Source of the DNA: a virus
DNA length: 30,976 bases
Virus record (IMG/VR): IMGVR_UViG_3300035666_000119
Span: 1 to 30,976 of that record
Direction: 5' to 3' (one strand)
Both the position numbers and the translations under genes were made by a program. Under the pieces are notes generated by a model. It was not told the origin of the DNA. It worked only from the letters and a program-made list of their open reading frames with translations, and made no database searches. Positions 12,313-19,238 of this stretch are shown here, piece by piece. The first letter of the stretch is position 1. The number at the start of each line of letters is the position of its first letter.

Positions 12313-13211
12313 TACTACAAAACGGACATAGCACCCAATACTTACAAGATTTTAAGGATGGTAAAATTTCTAAGGGATTAGGTATTGGATGCACTTTAGA
12401 CGATTACCTTAGATTTAAACGTAAACAACTAAACATAGTTTTAGGACATGATAATGTAGGTAAGTCATATTTTATGGAATGGTACTTCCTGGCGTTAGCT
12501 ACTACTCACGATTTGAAATTTACTATTTGGATGGGTGAGAATTCAAGCGGTCAAGTAATGAGGGATTTAATACAAATGTATTCGGGTAAAAAATTCCAAG
12601 ATTTAACATATAACGAAATAAAAAAACACGAATCGTTTATAGAGTATTATTTTACTTTTGTTTCTAACAATAAACTCTACAAACCAAAAGAAATGTTAGA
12701 TATAATCGGCAGCACTAATTCAGATGTTGGATTTATAGACCCATTTACGGGATTGGATAGAGGTATGCAGCACTCGGATAATTACGAATTTCTCAACGAA
12801 ACGAGACAATTTTGCAATCAATCAGGGAAGACTTTGTATATTTCAACACATCCAAACTCGGAAAGCGGTAGAAGTGGAATGTTATACCCACAAGAGCATC
12901 ATTGGTTTGGGCATTTAAAGCCACCATTGAAAGCGCATATTGAAGGAGGTAAACCATTCTTAAACCGATGTGATGACATGATTGTGATTCATCGATTGGT
13001 TAAGCATCCCGATATGAAGTTTCAAACTATGATAGAAGTTGAAAAAATCAAAGACCGAGATACTGGAGGTCAACAAACTGAACTTGGCAATCCTTTACTA
13101 TTTGATTTCAATAATGGATTAGGTTTTAAAATTGGAGGAGTTGACGCTATCAAAAGACGAAGCAATCCAATGTCAAATGAGTTACAAACTTTTTATAGAA
13201 TAAAAGAATGA
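12309..13211 (+). CDS. DnaB-like replicative helicase (RecA-type ATPase)
   Basis: The 300-aa protein corresponds to the ATPase domain of DnaB-family helicases without the N-terminal domain. Walker A is GHDNVGKS (46-53), Walker B is DVGFIDPF (Asp144), followed by LYISTHPN and a late NRCDDMIVIHR strand that resembles the DnaB/RadA core. It would unwind the phage DNA at the fork as a hexamer. No phage primase or polymerase is visible in this window, so host enzymes must supply these. It is coupled to the upstream replication protein and to the PP-loop gene by 4-nt overlaps. Confidence 0.8.
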   Translation: MILQNGHSTQYLQDFKDGKISKGLGIGCTLDDYLRFKRKQLNIVLGHDNVGKSYFMEWYFLALATTHDLKFTIWMGENSSGQVMRDLIQMYSGKKFQDLTYNEIKKHESFIEYYFTFVSNNKLYKPKEMLDIIGSTNSDVGFIDPFTGLDRGMQHSDNYEFLNETRQFCNQSGKTLYISTHPNSESGRSGMLYPQEHHWFGHLKPPLKAHIEGGKPFLNRCDDMIVIHRLVKHPDMKFQTMIEVEKIKDRDTGGQQTELGNPLLFDFNNGLGFKIGGVDAIKRRSNPMSNELQTFYRIKE

Positions 13212-14074
13212 AAACAGTAAACAGTATATCGGGTGGTAAAACATCAGCATACATTGCAGCAAATTATCCAGCGGATTATAACGTTTTTTCTTTAGTTAGA
13301 ACTGACGATTTAAAATGTTTATTTCCTGACGCTAAAATCAGACAAATCGTATCTGATAAGATTGGTAAAGAATTTATAGGAACATTAGAAGAAGACGCAA
13401 TAATTTACACAATGTTAGACCTTGAGCAATTTATAGGTCAGAAAATTGATTGGGTTAGTGGTAAAACATTTGATGAAGTAATCATGAGAAATAATGGTGG
13501 TAAATCAAAAATTTACTTACCAAATGTTACTCAAAGATTTTGCACAACTGAAATGAAACTACAACCTTTATTTGATTGGTGGAAAGAAAATTTTAATGAA
13601 CCAGTTGAAATGAGAATAGGTTTTAGGGCTAACGAAATGAGAAGGGCTAAAACAATGATAGAAAAGTTAAATAAAAACGGAATATTAACTTTTAAATCTA
13701 TTGTAGGACAATCTAAAAACGGAAGAAATAAATGGAAAGAAATAGAATGGCAAAAACCATCTTTTCCGCTAATTAATGATTCAATTTTTAAAGATACTAT
13801 TGAAGAATTTTGGAAAGGTAAACCAATTAGATTTGCTTGGATGAATAATTGTGTAGGATGTTTTCATCGAAATGAAATACTTTTAAAACTAATGTCAGAA
13901 AAGCACCCTAATAAATTTGATTGGTTTATAGATGCAGAAAATAAAAATGCGGAATTTGGTAAACGTACTTTTAAAAATGGAATGAGTTATGAAAAAATTA
14001 AGAATTGGAAAACACAATTAAATCTATTTGAAGAAGATTTTAATGAATGTGATTCAGGATATTGTGGATTATAA
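13208..14074 (+). CDS. PP-loop ATPase of the PAPS reductase-like family
   Basis: The 288-aa protein begins with the pyrophosphate-binding loop SISGGKTSAYIA (SGGKTS at 8-13). RFCTTEMKLQP (Cys112) matches the conserved block of phage PAPS reductase-like proteins. Four more cysteines, Cys215 and Cys218 with His220 (NNCVGCFHRN) and Cys281/Cys286 at the very end, look like a metal or Fe-S site. True PAPS reductases lack this layout. Relatives act in tRNA or DNA thiolation and in adenylation chemistry. The neighbouring DNA methyltransferase makes a nucleic-acid modification role attractive, but this is inference. Base use is more AT-rich than in the tail genes. Confidence 0.7.
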   Translation: MKTVNSISGGKTSAYIAANYPADYNVFSLVRTDDLKCLFPDAKIRQIVSDKIGKEFIGTLEEDAIIYTMLDLEQFIGQKIDWVSGKTFDEVIMRNNGGKSKIYLPNVTQRFCTTEMKLQPLFDWWKENFNEPVEMRIGFRANEMRRAKTMIEKLNKNGILTFKSIVGQSKNGRNKWKEIEWQKPSFPLINDSIFKDTIEEFWKGKPIRFAWMNNCVGCFHRNEILLKLMSEKHPNKFDWFIDAENKNAEFGKRTFKNGMSYEKIKNWKTQLNLFEEDFNECDSGYCGL

Positions 14075-14083
14075 AAATGTACT

Positions 14084-14353
14084 ATGAAATCAACTGATAT
14101 ACTAATCGCAAGACTAAACATAAAGATAAGCATCAACCGATTGCTTTTTAGAATGAAATTAGCCAATCTAAGCGAAGAAAAGGTAAAAGCAATAGAAAGG
14201 GAAGCAAATGATTTAAACTATGCTTTAAAAGTCTTTAAAATGCTTGAAGAAGATAATGCTACTTTTGAGCGAGTGAATAGTAGTTTAAGATTGGAAATAT
14301 TATATTTGAAGCAAGAGTTAAATAAACAACAAGAGGAGGAAATTGAATTATGA
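14084..14353 (+). CDS. Small coiled-coil protein, unknown function
   Basis: The 89-aa product is almost entirely helical with heptad-like spacing of Leu, Ile and Val (LIARLNIKISINRLLFRMKLAN, later SSLRLEILYLKQELNKQQEE), so a coiled coil is likely. It lies between the PP-loop and methyltransferase genes and overlaps the latter by 4 nt. No family recognised. Confidence 0.5.
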   Translation: MKSTDILIARLNIKISINRLLFRMKLANLSEEKVKAIEREANDLNYALKVFKMLEEDNATFERVNSSLRLEILYLKQELNKQQEEEIEL

Positions 14354-15006
14354 AGATACTAAATTTATACGCTTGTCTAGGCGGTAATCGATACAAGTGG
14401 GGAGAAGAACATGAAATTACTGCGGTTGAGTTAGACCCTGAAGCAGCGAGATTATATCAAGAAAGATTCCCAAATGATACGGTAATTGTTGCAGATGCAC
14501 ACCAATATTTATTAGACCATTATAAGGAGTTTGATTTTATTTGGAGTTCGCCTCCTTGTCCAACACATAGTAGAATACAAATAAGCCAATATACAAGAGA
14601 AACTTGGAAACCACAATATCCTGATATGAAACTTTACCAAGAAATTATATTTTTAGATACATTTTTTAAAGGTAAATATTGTGTTGAAAATGTAATTCCA
14701 TATTATGAGCCATTAATTAAAGGGCAACAAAGAGACAGGCATTTATATTGGACAAATTTTATTTTACCAAATGATTTGAGGGGTAGAAAAAATCCTGATT
14801 TATCAAGAACAAAAGATTTAATAACTGTTCTCTCTAAATTTCACGATTACGATTTTAGACAGTATAAAGGTACTCAAAGCGTTCAAAAAATGGCTCGTAA
14901 TTTAGTGGACTATGAAGCAGGTAAAACAATCCTAAATACTGCAATGGGAATAATACATAAACAAAATGTAAACCAAACATCTATATTTGATTATGAAGAA
15001 ATGTAA
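14350..15006 (+). CDS. C5-cytosine DNA methyltransferase, short phage form
   Basis: The 218-aa protein has the core motifs of C5 methyltransferases: motif I LNLYACLGGNRYKWG (SAM binding), acidic residue in TAVELDP, motif IV SSPPCPTHSR with catalytic Cys70, and motif VI YCVENVIPYY (ENV at 113-115). A later YWTN block and the closing NTAMGIIHKQ fit motifs VIII-X. It is about half the length of Dcm-type enzymes, with almost no target-recognition domain. It probably methylates phage DNA to escape host restriction, as no restriction endonuclease gene is nearby. The next gene starts inside its 3' end. Confidence 0.8.
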   Translation: MKILNLYACLGGNRYKWGEEHEITAVELDPEAARLYQERFPNDTVIVADAHQYLLDHYKEFDFIWSSPPCPTHSRIQISQYTRETWKPQYPDMKLYQEIIFLDTFFKGKYCVENVIPYYEPLIKGQQRDRHLYWTNFILPNDLRGRKNPDLSRTKDLITVLSKFHDYDFRQYKGTQSVQKMARNLVDYEAGKTILNTAMGIIHKQNVNQTSIFDYEEM

Positions 15007-15517
15007 ATCTTGCTCAGAACAATTTGAGCCAAAGCAAAAGTTTAATTCAACTATAAAATCCAATCGTTGCGAGGTATGTTTGAAGACTGCACAAGCGTTG
15101 AAGAATCTATCTGCTATTAAAAAGGAGAAGAAGATTAAGCAAAAAGAAGATTTATTGACGCTTCAAGACTATCTAAAGTTAACGCAGCAAGTGTTTAATT
15201 CTTGGATTCGGAAAAGAGATGCGGGATTGAATTGTATTTCATGCGGTAAACCTTGCAAGAAAGAAAATGCAGGACATTATTTTAGTTCGGGAGGTCATGC
15301 TAACGTAAGATTTGACGAAGACAATGTGCATTTACAATGTGAATATTGTAATACATTTTTGCATGGAAATCTAATCGAATACGGAATCAACCTGGAGAAG
15401 AAAATAGGAAAAGACGAATTCATAGTTTTGCGTGAAAAAGCATATGAAACAAGAAAATTCACGAAGATTGAATTAAAAGAATTACTTTTGAAATACAAAC
15501 AAAAACTAAAGGAATGA
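14993..15517 (+). CDS. ninG: NinG/Rap-like recombination protein
   Basis: From ATG 14993 the product is 174 aa. It has an N-terminal zinc ribbon (Cys4, Cys7, Cys26, Cys29), a basic helix, and a C-terminal HNH-like domain: FNSWIRKRDAGLNCISCGK, AGHYFSSGGHANVRFDEDN and HLQCEYCN. This is the NinG (lambda Rap) pattern. Rap is a structure-specific nuclease that resolves branched recombination intermediates and fits with the ERF and YqaJ proteins encoded upstream. It overlaps the methyltransferase gene by 14 nt and the next gene by 4 nt. Confidence 0.8.
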   Translation: MKKCKSCSEQFEPKQKFNSTIKSNRCEVCLKTAQALKNLSAIKKEKKIKQKEDLLTLQDYLKLTQQVFNSWIRKRDAGLNCISCGKPCKKENAGHYFSSGGHANVRFDEDNVHLQCEYCNTFLHGNLIEYGINLEKKIGKDEFIVLREKAYETRKFTKIELKELLLKYKQKLKE

Positions 15518-15699
15518 AAGATTTACACTACGATAACACGAACGGAAGCCTTTACCTATTCGCCAGTCAACACGAATTGAATGCTTATGAATTTGACGTG
15601 ATTAAACGAATTGTGAGATGTAGGAAGAAAGGACAGTTTAGAGATGACCTAGAAAAGAGCATTAGAGTAATTGAGTTATATTTAAAAGAAACGGAATGA
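15514..15699 (+). CDS. Small conserved phage protein, possibly DUF3310-like
   Basis: The 61-aa product contains LNAYEFDVIKRIVRCRKKGQ, then a DLEKSIRVIELYLKE helix, a pattern close to the KYL-R-GKK--EDLEKA core of DUF3310 proteins (SaV-like, wrongly named nucleotide kinases) of phages. The similarity is partial. Coupled to both neighbours by 4-nt overlaps. Confidence 0.5.
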   Translation: MKDLHYDNTNGSLYLFASQHELNAYEFDVIKRIVRCRKKGQFRDDLEKSIRVIELYLKETE

Positions 15700-15905
15700 A
15701 ACAAACAGCAGTTGAATGGTTACGCTATACATTAGAAGGTGATGATATACCTAATTGGTTAAATGAGATTTTTGAACAAGCCAAAGAAATGGAGAAGCAG
15801 CAAATAGTAAAAGCAGTATTTGATTCAATGGGAACAAACCTAGACCCTAACATGGGAAGAGCAGAACAGTATTATAATGAAACCTTTAAAAACACGAAAG
15901 AATGA
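15696..15905 (+). CDS. Small conserved phage protein (family shared with 8855-9112)
   Basis: The 69-aa product has the arrangement AVEWLRYTLEG, FEQAKEMEKQQIVKAV, AEQYYNETFKNTKE that is frequent in Bacteroidetes phages. Its second half parallels the gene at 8855 (helix with ERQQIIEA, then GEMYYNDNFKN). Two family members in different operons suggest an old duplication. Function unknown. Confidence 0.6.
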   Translation: MKQTAVEWLRYTLEGDDIPNWLNEIFEQAKEMEKQQIVKAVFDSMGTNLDPNMGRAEQYYNETFKNTKE

Positions 15906-15950
15906 GAAATCTAATCTACATTTTAATAATAAATTTACTTTATAAAGGCA

Positions 15951-15990
15951 TTGATTAGAATTTAATCATATATTTGACGAAAAAAACGTC
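15951..15990 (+). promoter_or_regulatory. Host-type promoter and hairpin before the sigma-factor module
   Basis: TTG at 15951-15953, 15-nt spacer, TATATTTG at 15969-15976. Directly after it the inverted repeat GACG-A7-CGTC (15976-15990) touches the ATG at 15991. The hairpin would lie in the first bases of the mRNA or act as an operator overlapping the start point. This promoter places the phage sigma gene under host control. Confidence 0.55.
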
Positions 15991-16239
15991 ATGGAGTATT
16001 TAATTATTGTCGCTTTTGCTTGGTGGTTTGTCGAATTCGAGCCGATTCAGTTTGTAATAGATTGGATTTTTGACCATTTACCGATAAACTTTTTAACAAA
16101 TTGGGTTTATTCTGGACTAGGTTGTTTCAAGTGCATTGGCTTTTGGAGTGGACTAATCTACTCAGGTAGTTTTACATTTGCTTGTATCACTTCTTTATCA
16201 ACTTACATTCTTTCTTTATGTTTGAACAAGCTGAACTAG
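15991..16239 (+). CDS. Small membrane protein with a Cys-pair motif
   Basis: The 82-aa product has hydrophobic segments at both ends (MEYLIIVAFAWWFVEF; later GLIYSGSFTFACITSLSTYI) and a central GCFKCIGFWSG motif. A CxKCxxFW motif in front of a membrane segment recurs in small phage membrane proteins. The two cysteines may bind a metal or form a disulfide. First gene behind the promoter of the sigma module. Confidence 0.6.
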   Translation: MEYLIIVAFAWWFVEFEPIQFVIDWIFDHLPINFLTNWVYSGLGCFKCIGFWSGLIYSGSFTFACITSLSTYILSLCLNKLN

Positions 16240-16424
16240 ACTATATCGAATCAATCAAATTAGCTGATTCCACTATTCAGACTTCAAAAGTATCATGTAA
16301 AAAATTAGATACTATTTATGCACGAGTAAACGGAATAAAAAGCAAGGATTGTTTCTGCTCAATGGTTAGGCGGAAGATATTTATTAAAGACTTTTTCATT
16401 TGGTATGAAGGACTCACTAGATAA
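16218..16424 (+). CDS. Small conserved protein before the sigma factor
   Basis: The start is ATG 16218 (MFEQAELDYIESIKLADSTI), 68 aa; a longer TTG start would bury it deeper in the previous gene. It has a central YARVNGIKSKDCFCSMVRRK segment and ends in FFIWYEGLTR. I have seen similar short CFC...WYE proteins in Bacteroidetes phages. It overlaps both neighbours (22 and 20 nt), so it is probably co-translated with the sigma gene and may modulate it. Confidence 0.5.
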   Translation: MFEQAELDYIESIKLADSTIQTSKVSCKKLDTIYARVNGIKSKDCFCSMVRRKIFIKDFFIWYEGLTR

Positions 16425-16941
16425 ATACCTACAAACAAACTACATTGATGTAAAGAAGTACACGATGTATCTTTTAAACCGTATCAACCTACGCATTGAA
16501 GCCGACACCGTAATTTCAAACGCTTATCTTAACTGTCTAAAAAACGAATCAAAGTTTAAATATGGAAATGTTAAAGACTTTCTATTCCATTTTATCAAAT
16601 GCGAGTTATTATTCCGAGATACTGAAAGCAAAATAGAGATAGTCAATAGCGTAGAGAATGAGTTTCCAATTGAAGAAGCTGAAGACGAAATAAAAGACAA
16701 GATTTTATTTGAGTTGAACTACCAGGAGCAGAAATCAGTCATTGAAATATATCGAAATACTGTTGACGATAGAATCAAGTTAATTTTCTTTGAGACCTAC
16801 CACGATAAAGGCTATAATACTACCCGAAGCATAGCAGAACATTTCAATATTTCGGTATTTACTGCTCATGCAATGATTACTGAAATGAAGAATGACCTTC
16901 GACAATTAAAACACGAACTAAAAAAAGACCATTATGAGTAG
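16405..16941 (+). CDS. ECF-like RNA polymerase sigma factor
   Basis: The 178-aa protein has two helical parts joined by an acidic linker. Residues about 16-72 (YLLNRINLRIEADTVISNAY, then KYGNVKDFLFHFIKCELLF) match sigma region 2, which opens the -10 element. Residues about 122-170 (IKLIFFETYHDKGYNTTRSI, then AEHFNISVFTAHAMITEMKN) match the region 4 helix-turn-helix, which reads the -35 element. Size and the absence of region 3 are those of ECF sigmas. The gene sits just upstream of the terminase, where phages often keep their late activator, and four structural-gene starts carry a shared non-host promoter-like motif. Hence it is the candidate late sigma factor. Sequence match is by pattern only. 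Confidence 0.6.
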   Translation: MKDSLDKYLQTNYIDVKKYTMYLLNRINLRIEADTVISNAYLNCLKNESKFKYGNVKDFLFHFIKCELLFRDTESKIEIVNSVENEFPIEEAEDEIKDKILFELNYQEQKSVIEIYRNTVDDRIKLIFFETYHDKGYNTTRSIAEHFNISVFTAHAMITEMKNDLRQLKHELKKDHYE

Positions 16942-17104
16942 ATGGATAGCACTAACAACGTTTATTTTAGCAATTGGAATGAGCGTAATGATTTGGAATA
17001 GCCACGAATACCAAAATAAATTTATAGCTGCTACTATTTTTAGCTATTTAATGTTTTTAATCACAAACGAATATGAGAAAAATGAAGATAAAAGAGGAGT
17101 TTAA
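16934..17104 (+). CDS. Small two-helix membrane protein (56 aa)
   Basis: This reading frame begins within the sigma gene's last codons (ATG 16934, 8-nt overlap) and encodes 56 aa: segment WIALTTFILAIGMSVMIW, a short polar loop, segment FIAATIFSYLMFLIT and a charged tail NEYEKNEDKRGV. Two membrane helices in so few residues are unlikely by chance, and the overlap with its neighbours fits this compact operon. Possible roles include an antiholin or an anchor protein; none is proven. Confidence 0.55.
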   Translation: MSRWIALTTFILAIGMSVMIWNSHEYQNKFIAATIFSYLMFLITNEYEKNEDKRGV

Positions 17105-17318
17105 AGGAAAGACTGTTATCATTTACAATAGTGTTTTAGGAAATCAAAGTGTACTAATCGACAAGATACTACCGAAGCAATATGAATGGTATTTTAAAAA
17201 TGGATTGAAGCATATTTTTGAAGCTGATGAGGTTGAAGAGATTGTTGAAGAGATTGTTGAAGAAGAAGTGACTGAAGAAGTTATTGTTCCTAAAAAAACA
17301 CGAACTAAAAAGAAATGA
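17073..17318 (+). CDS. Conserved small protein with acidic repeat tail
   Basis: The 81-aa product (or 78 aa if ATG 17082 is used) begins MKIKEEFKGKTVIIYNSVLG and continues with QYEWYFKNGLKHIFEADE, a beta-rich fold found in short proteins encoded near structural genes of Bacteroidetes phages. The C end is a low-complexity acidic repeat (EEIVEEIVEEEVTEEV) and a basic tip (KKTRTKKK). The Glu/Val repeat resembles that of the protease-scaffold protein. A neck or head-completion role is possible but unproven. Confidence 0.6.
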   Translation: MRKMKIKEEFKGKTVIIYNSVLGNQSVLIDKILPKQYEWYFKNGLKHIFEADEVEEIVEEIVEEEVTEEVIVPKKTRTKKK

Positions 17319-17470
17319 ATTTCGACTTAATGATTGCTACAGTAAAGGAATATATTTACCAACATAAGGGAGTAGTCATAGAAATGAATTCTAACTTCAT
17401 TAAATCGGATGTAAGACAAATACAACTACTTTTTCAAGCGTTCAACTACATTCAAAGTGTCAAAGGATAA
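17315..17470 (+). CDS. Very small protein (51 aa), unknown function
   Basis: It starts in the stop of the previous gene (ATGA at 17315-17318) and ends 14 nt inside the next. The product is 51 aa (MNFDLMIATVKEYIYQHKGV...), amphipathic, with a QIQLLFQAFNYIQS helix. Overlap on both sides is the main evidence for translation. Confidence 0.5.
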   Translation: MNFDLMIATVKEYIYQHKGVVIEMNSNFIKSDVRQIQLLFQAFNYIQSVKG

Positions 17471-17645
17471 ATATTACATCGCAGTAATAAATCAAGAACT
17501 ACATTCAAGGGAATGGAAGAGACTGAAGGAATGCTTAAAAGCGACTGAGTCATCTTACTGCGTATTTTATTCGGACATTAAGAAAATAGAATTTAACGAA
17601 GTACCGAGAGAAGTATTTCAAGAAATGTGTTACCAAGAAAACTAG
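17457..17645 (+). CDS. Small protein before the terminase, unknown function
   Basis: The 62-aa product begins at GTG 17457 (MSKDKYYIAVINQELHSREW) and overlaps the previous gene by 14 nt. It has alternating strands and helices (REWKRLKECLKATESSYCVF) and an acidic C end. No domain recognised; its place before the terminase small subunit is the only clue. Confidence 0.45.
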   Translation: MSKDKYYIAVINQELHSREWKRLKECLKATESSYCVFYSDIKKIEFNEVPREVFQEMCYQEN

Positions 17646-17658
17646 AAAAAAACGAATC

Positions 17659-18075
17659 ATGGCAAAACATAAATACATAGAGACACCAGAGAAGCTATAT
17701 CAACTATTCGAAGAGTATAAGAGTAGCCTAAAACCAAGAGAGATTCAAAAGGCTACAGCAACGGGAGTAAAGTCAGAGTTTCACATTCCTCCGTATACAA
17801 TGGAAGGCTTTGAGAATTACTGCGAGGAGAAAATAGGATGCGTTCACCAATATTTCAATAATCAAGATAATGCGTATAAAGAATATCTGACTATCTGCTC
17901 ACGCATAAAGAGAATCATTCGTCAAGACCAAATCGAGGGGGGCATGGTCGGACAATTCAATCCAAGTATTACACAACGATTAAATTCGTTAACTGAGAAA
18001 ACTGACGTTACTAGTCAAGGTGAAAAGATAAACGAAATCAAAGTAACTATTGTAAGTGGAAATCAAAGCAACTAA
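17659..18075 (+). CDS. terS: Terminase small subunit
   Basis: The 138-aa protein matches the DNA-packaging gp3-like small terminase type: YIETPEKLYQLFEEYKSSLK, the IPPYTMEGFENYCEEKIG block, then YKEYLTICSRIKRIIRQDQI and a GGMVGQFNPSITQRLNSLTEK segment typical of Bacteroidetes phage small terminases. It would recognise the packaging site on concatemeric DNA and hand it to the large subunit, whose gene overlaps by 20 nt. Good match in order and context. Confidence 0.8.
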   Translation: MAKHKYIETPEKLYQLFEEYKSSLKPREIQKATATGVKSEFHIPPYTMEGFENYCEEKIGCVHQYFNNQDNAYKEYLTICSRIKRIIRQDQIEGGMVGQFNPSITQRLNSLTEKTDVTSQGEKINEIKVTIVSGNQSN

Positions 18076-19207
18076 AATCTTTGAGCAGAACTTTACTGCG
18101 CTATCTGATTCGTCTACTCGATTTATAATTAATCAAGGTGGCTCACGTTCAAGTAAGACCTATTCGCTTTGCCAGGTTATAATCGTCTACTGCTTACAAA
18201 ATCCTAACAAGGTAGTGAGTATAGTTCGAAAGACTTTTCCAGCTTTACGGGCAACAGTCATGCGAGATTTCTTTGAAATCATGAAGGACTTGGGAATCTA
18301 TGACGTAGCTAACCACAATAAGAGCGAGAATATTTATCGGTTTGGCAATGGCTCAATCGTTGAGTTTTTTTCAGTAGATGACGAGCAGAAGATTAGAGGA
18401 AGGAAAAGAGATATTGGTTGGTGCAACGAAGCCAACGAACTTTGGTTTGAGGATTTTCAGCAGTTAAATATGAGAACGGAATCGACAATGATTTTCGACT
18501 ACAATCCTTCAGATAGTTCTTCCTGGCTTTACGAACTACCCGAAGATGAAAGCGTACTAATCAAGTCAACGTACAAAGACAATCCATTCCTTCCCGAATC
18601 AATCAAGCGACAAATCGAAGACCTTAAAAGAACTGACGAAGCATTATACCAAATCTATGCGCTAGGTGAGAAGACTATAAGTAAAACAAACATCTATTCG
18701 AATTGGCAGTTTGTGAAAGAGAAGCCCTCCAGGTTTGAATCGTTCTGCTATGGTTTGGACTTTGGTTACAATCACCCAACTGCATTAATGAAAGTCTATT
18801 GGAACGAGAAAGACATATTCGTTGAATCGGTAATCTATGAAAGCTATCTAACAACTACTATGTTAATCGAGCGCATGAATGAATTAGGCATAGACAAAAA
18901 TGCTGACATATTAGGAGACCATTCAAGACCTGAGATAATAGCAGAAATTCAGATAGCGGGGTATAACATAAACAACGCAACGAAGGGAGTAAAGAAAGGA
19001 ATCGACAACGTCAAAACTTTTGGAGTTTACTGTTTGGATAATCCGAATCTGAAACGTGAGTATGAGAACTACAAATGGAAAAAGGTAGGTGATGCAATTA
19101 CTGACGAGCCAATCAAGTTGTTTGACGATGCGATGGATGCTATTCAGTATGCGGGGAGATTTATAAAAGACAATTACTACACCGATGATAGTTACTTCAG
19201 CTTCTAA
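18056..19207 (+). CDS. terL: Terminase large subunit
   Basis: The 383-aa protein is a Terminase_3/PBSX-type large subunit. Walker A is GGSRSSKT (28-35), Walker B and catalytic Glu lie in DIGWCNEANE (Glu125). The nuclease aspartates are Asp235 in YGLDFGYNHPTA, Asp288 in LGDHSRPE and Asp361 in DDAMDAIQYA. It pumps DNA into the procapsid through the portal and cuts it. The start is GTG 18056, inside the small-subunit gene. Unusually, the next genes are tail genes, not the portal, which lies about 14 kb away on the circular map. Confidence 0.9.
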   Translation: MEIKATKIFEQNFTALSDSSTRFIINQGGSRSSKTYSLCQVIIVYCLQNPNKVVSIVRKTFPALRATVMRDFFEIMKDLGIYDVANHNKSENIYRFGNGSIVEFFSVDDEQKIRGRKRDIGWCNEANELWFEDFQQLNMRTESTMIFDYNPSDSSSWLYELPEDESVLIKSTYKDNPFLPESIKRQIEDLKRTDEALYQIYALGEKTISKTNIYSNWQFVKEKPSRFESFCYGLDFGYNHPTALMKVYWNEKDIFVESVIYESYLTTTMLIERMNELGIDKNADILGDHSRPEIIAEIQIAGYNINNATKGVKKGIDNVKTFGVYCLDNPNLKREYENYKWKKVGDAITDEPIKLFDDAMDAIQYAGRFIKDNYYTDDSYFSF

Positions 19208-19238
19208 AACACGAATGAAATAAACACCATTATAAGAT
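19205..19238 (+). promoter_or_regulatory. Phage-type late promoter, site C
   Basis: TAAAACA at 19205-19211, 15 nt, CCATTATAA at 19227-19235, 3 nt, ATG at 19239. The -33-like box overlaps the stop codon of the terminase gene; the rest lies in a 31-bp gap between genes. Confidence 0.7.

Noticed and set aside
14982-14993. TATATTTG box three bases before the NinG start codon
   Set aside because: It lies within the methyltransferase coding sequence, codes for ordinary residues there and has no -33 element; translational coupling explains NinG expression.
15902-15958. 18-codon open frame (MRNLIYILIINLLYKGID) overlapping the end of the gene at 15696
   Set aside because: It is hydrophobic and has an ATGA overlap, but is too short to support without conservation data.
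16928-16940. Near match to the late motif (CCATTATGA) at the end of the sigma gene
   Set aside because: One base differs in the core, the start codon lies inside the box instead of 3 nt after it, and there is no AACA box at the right distance.
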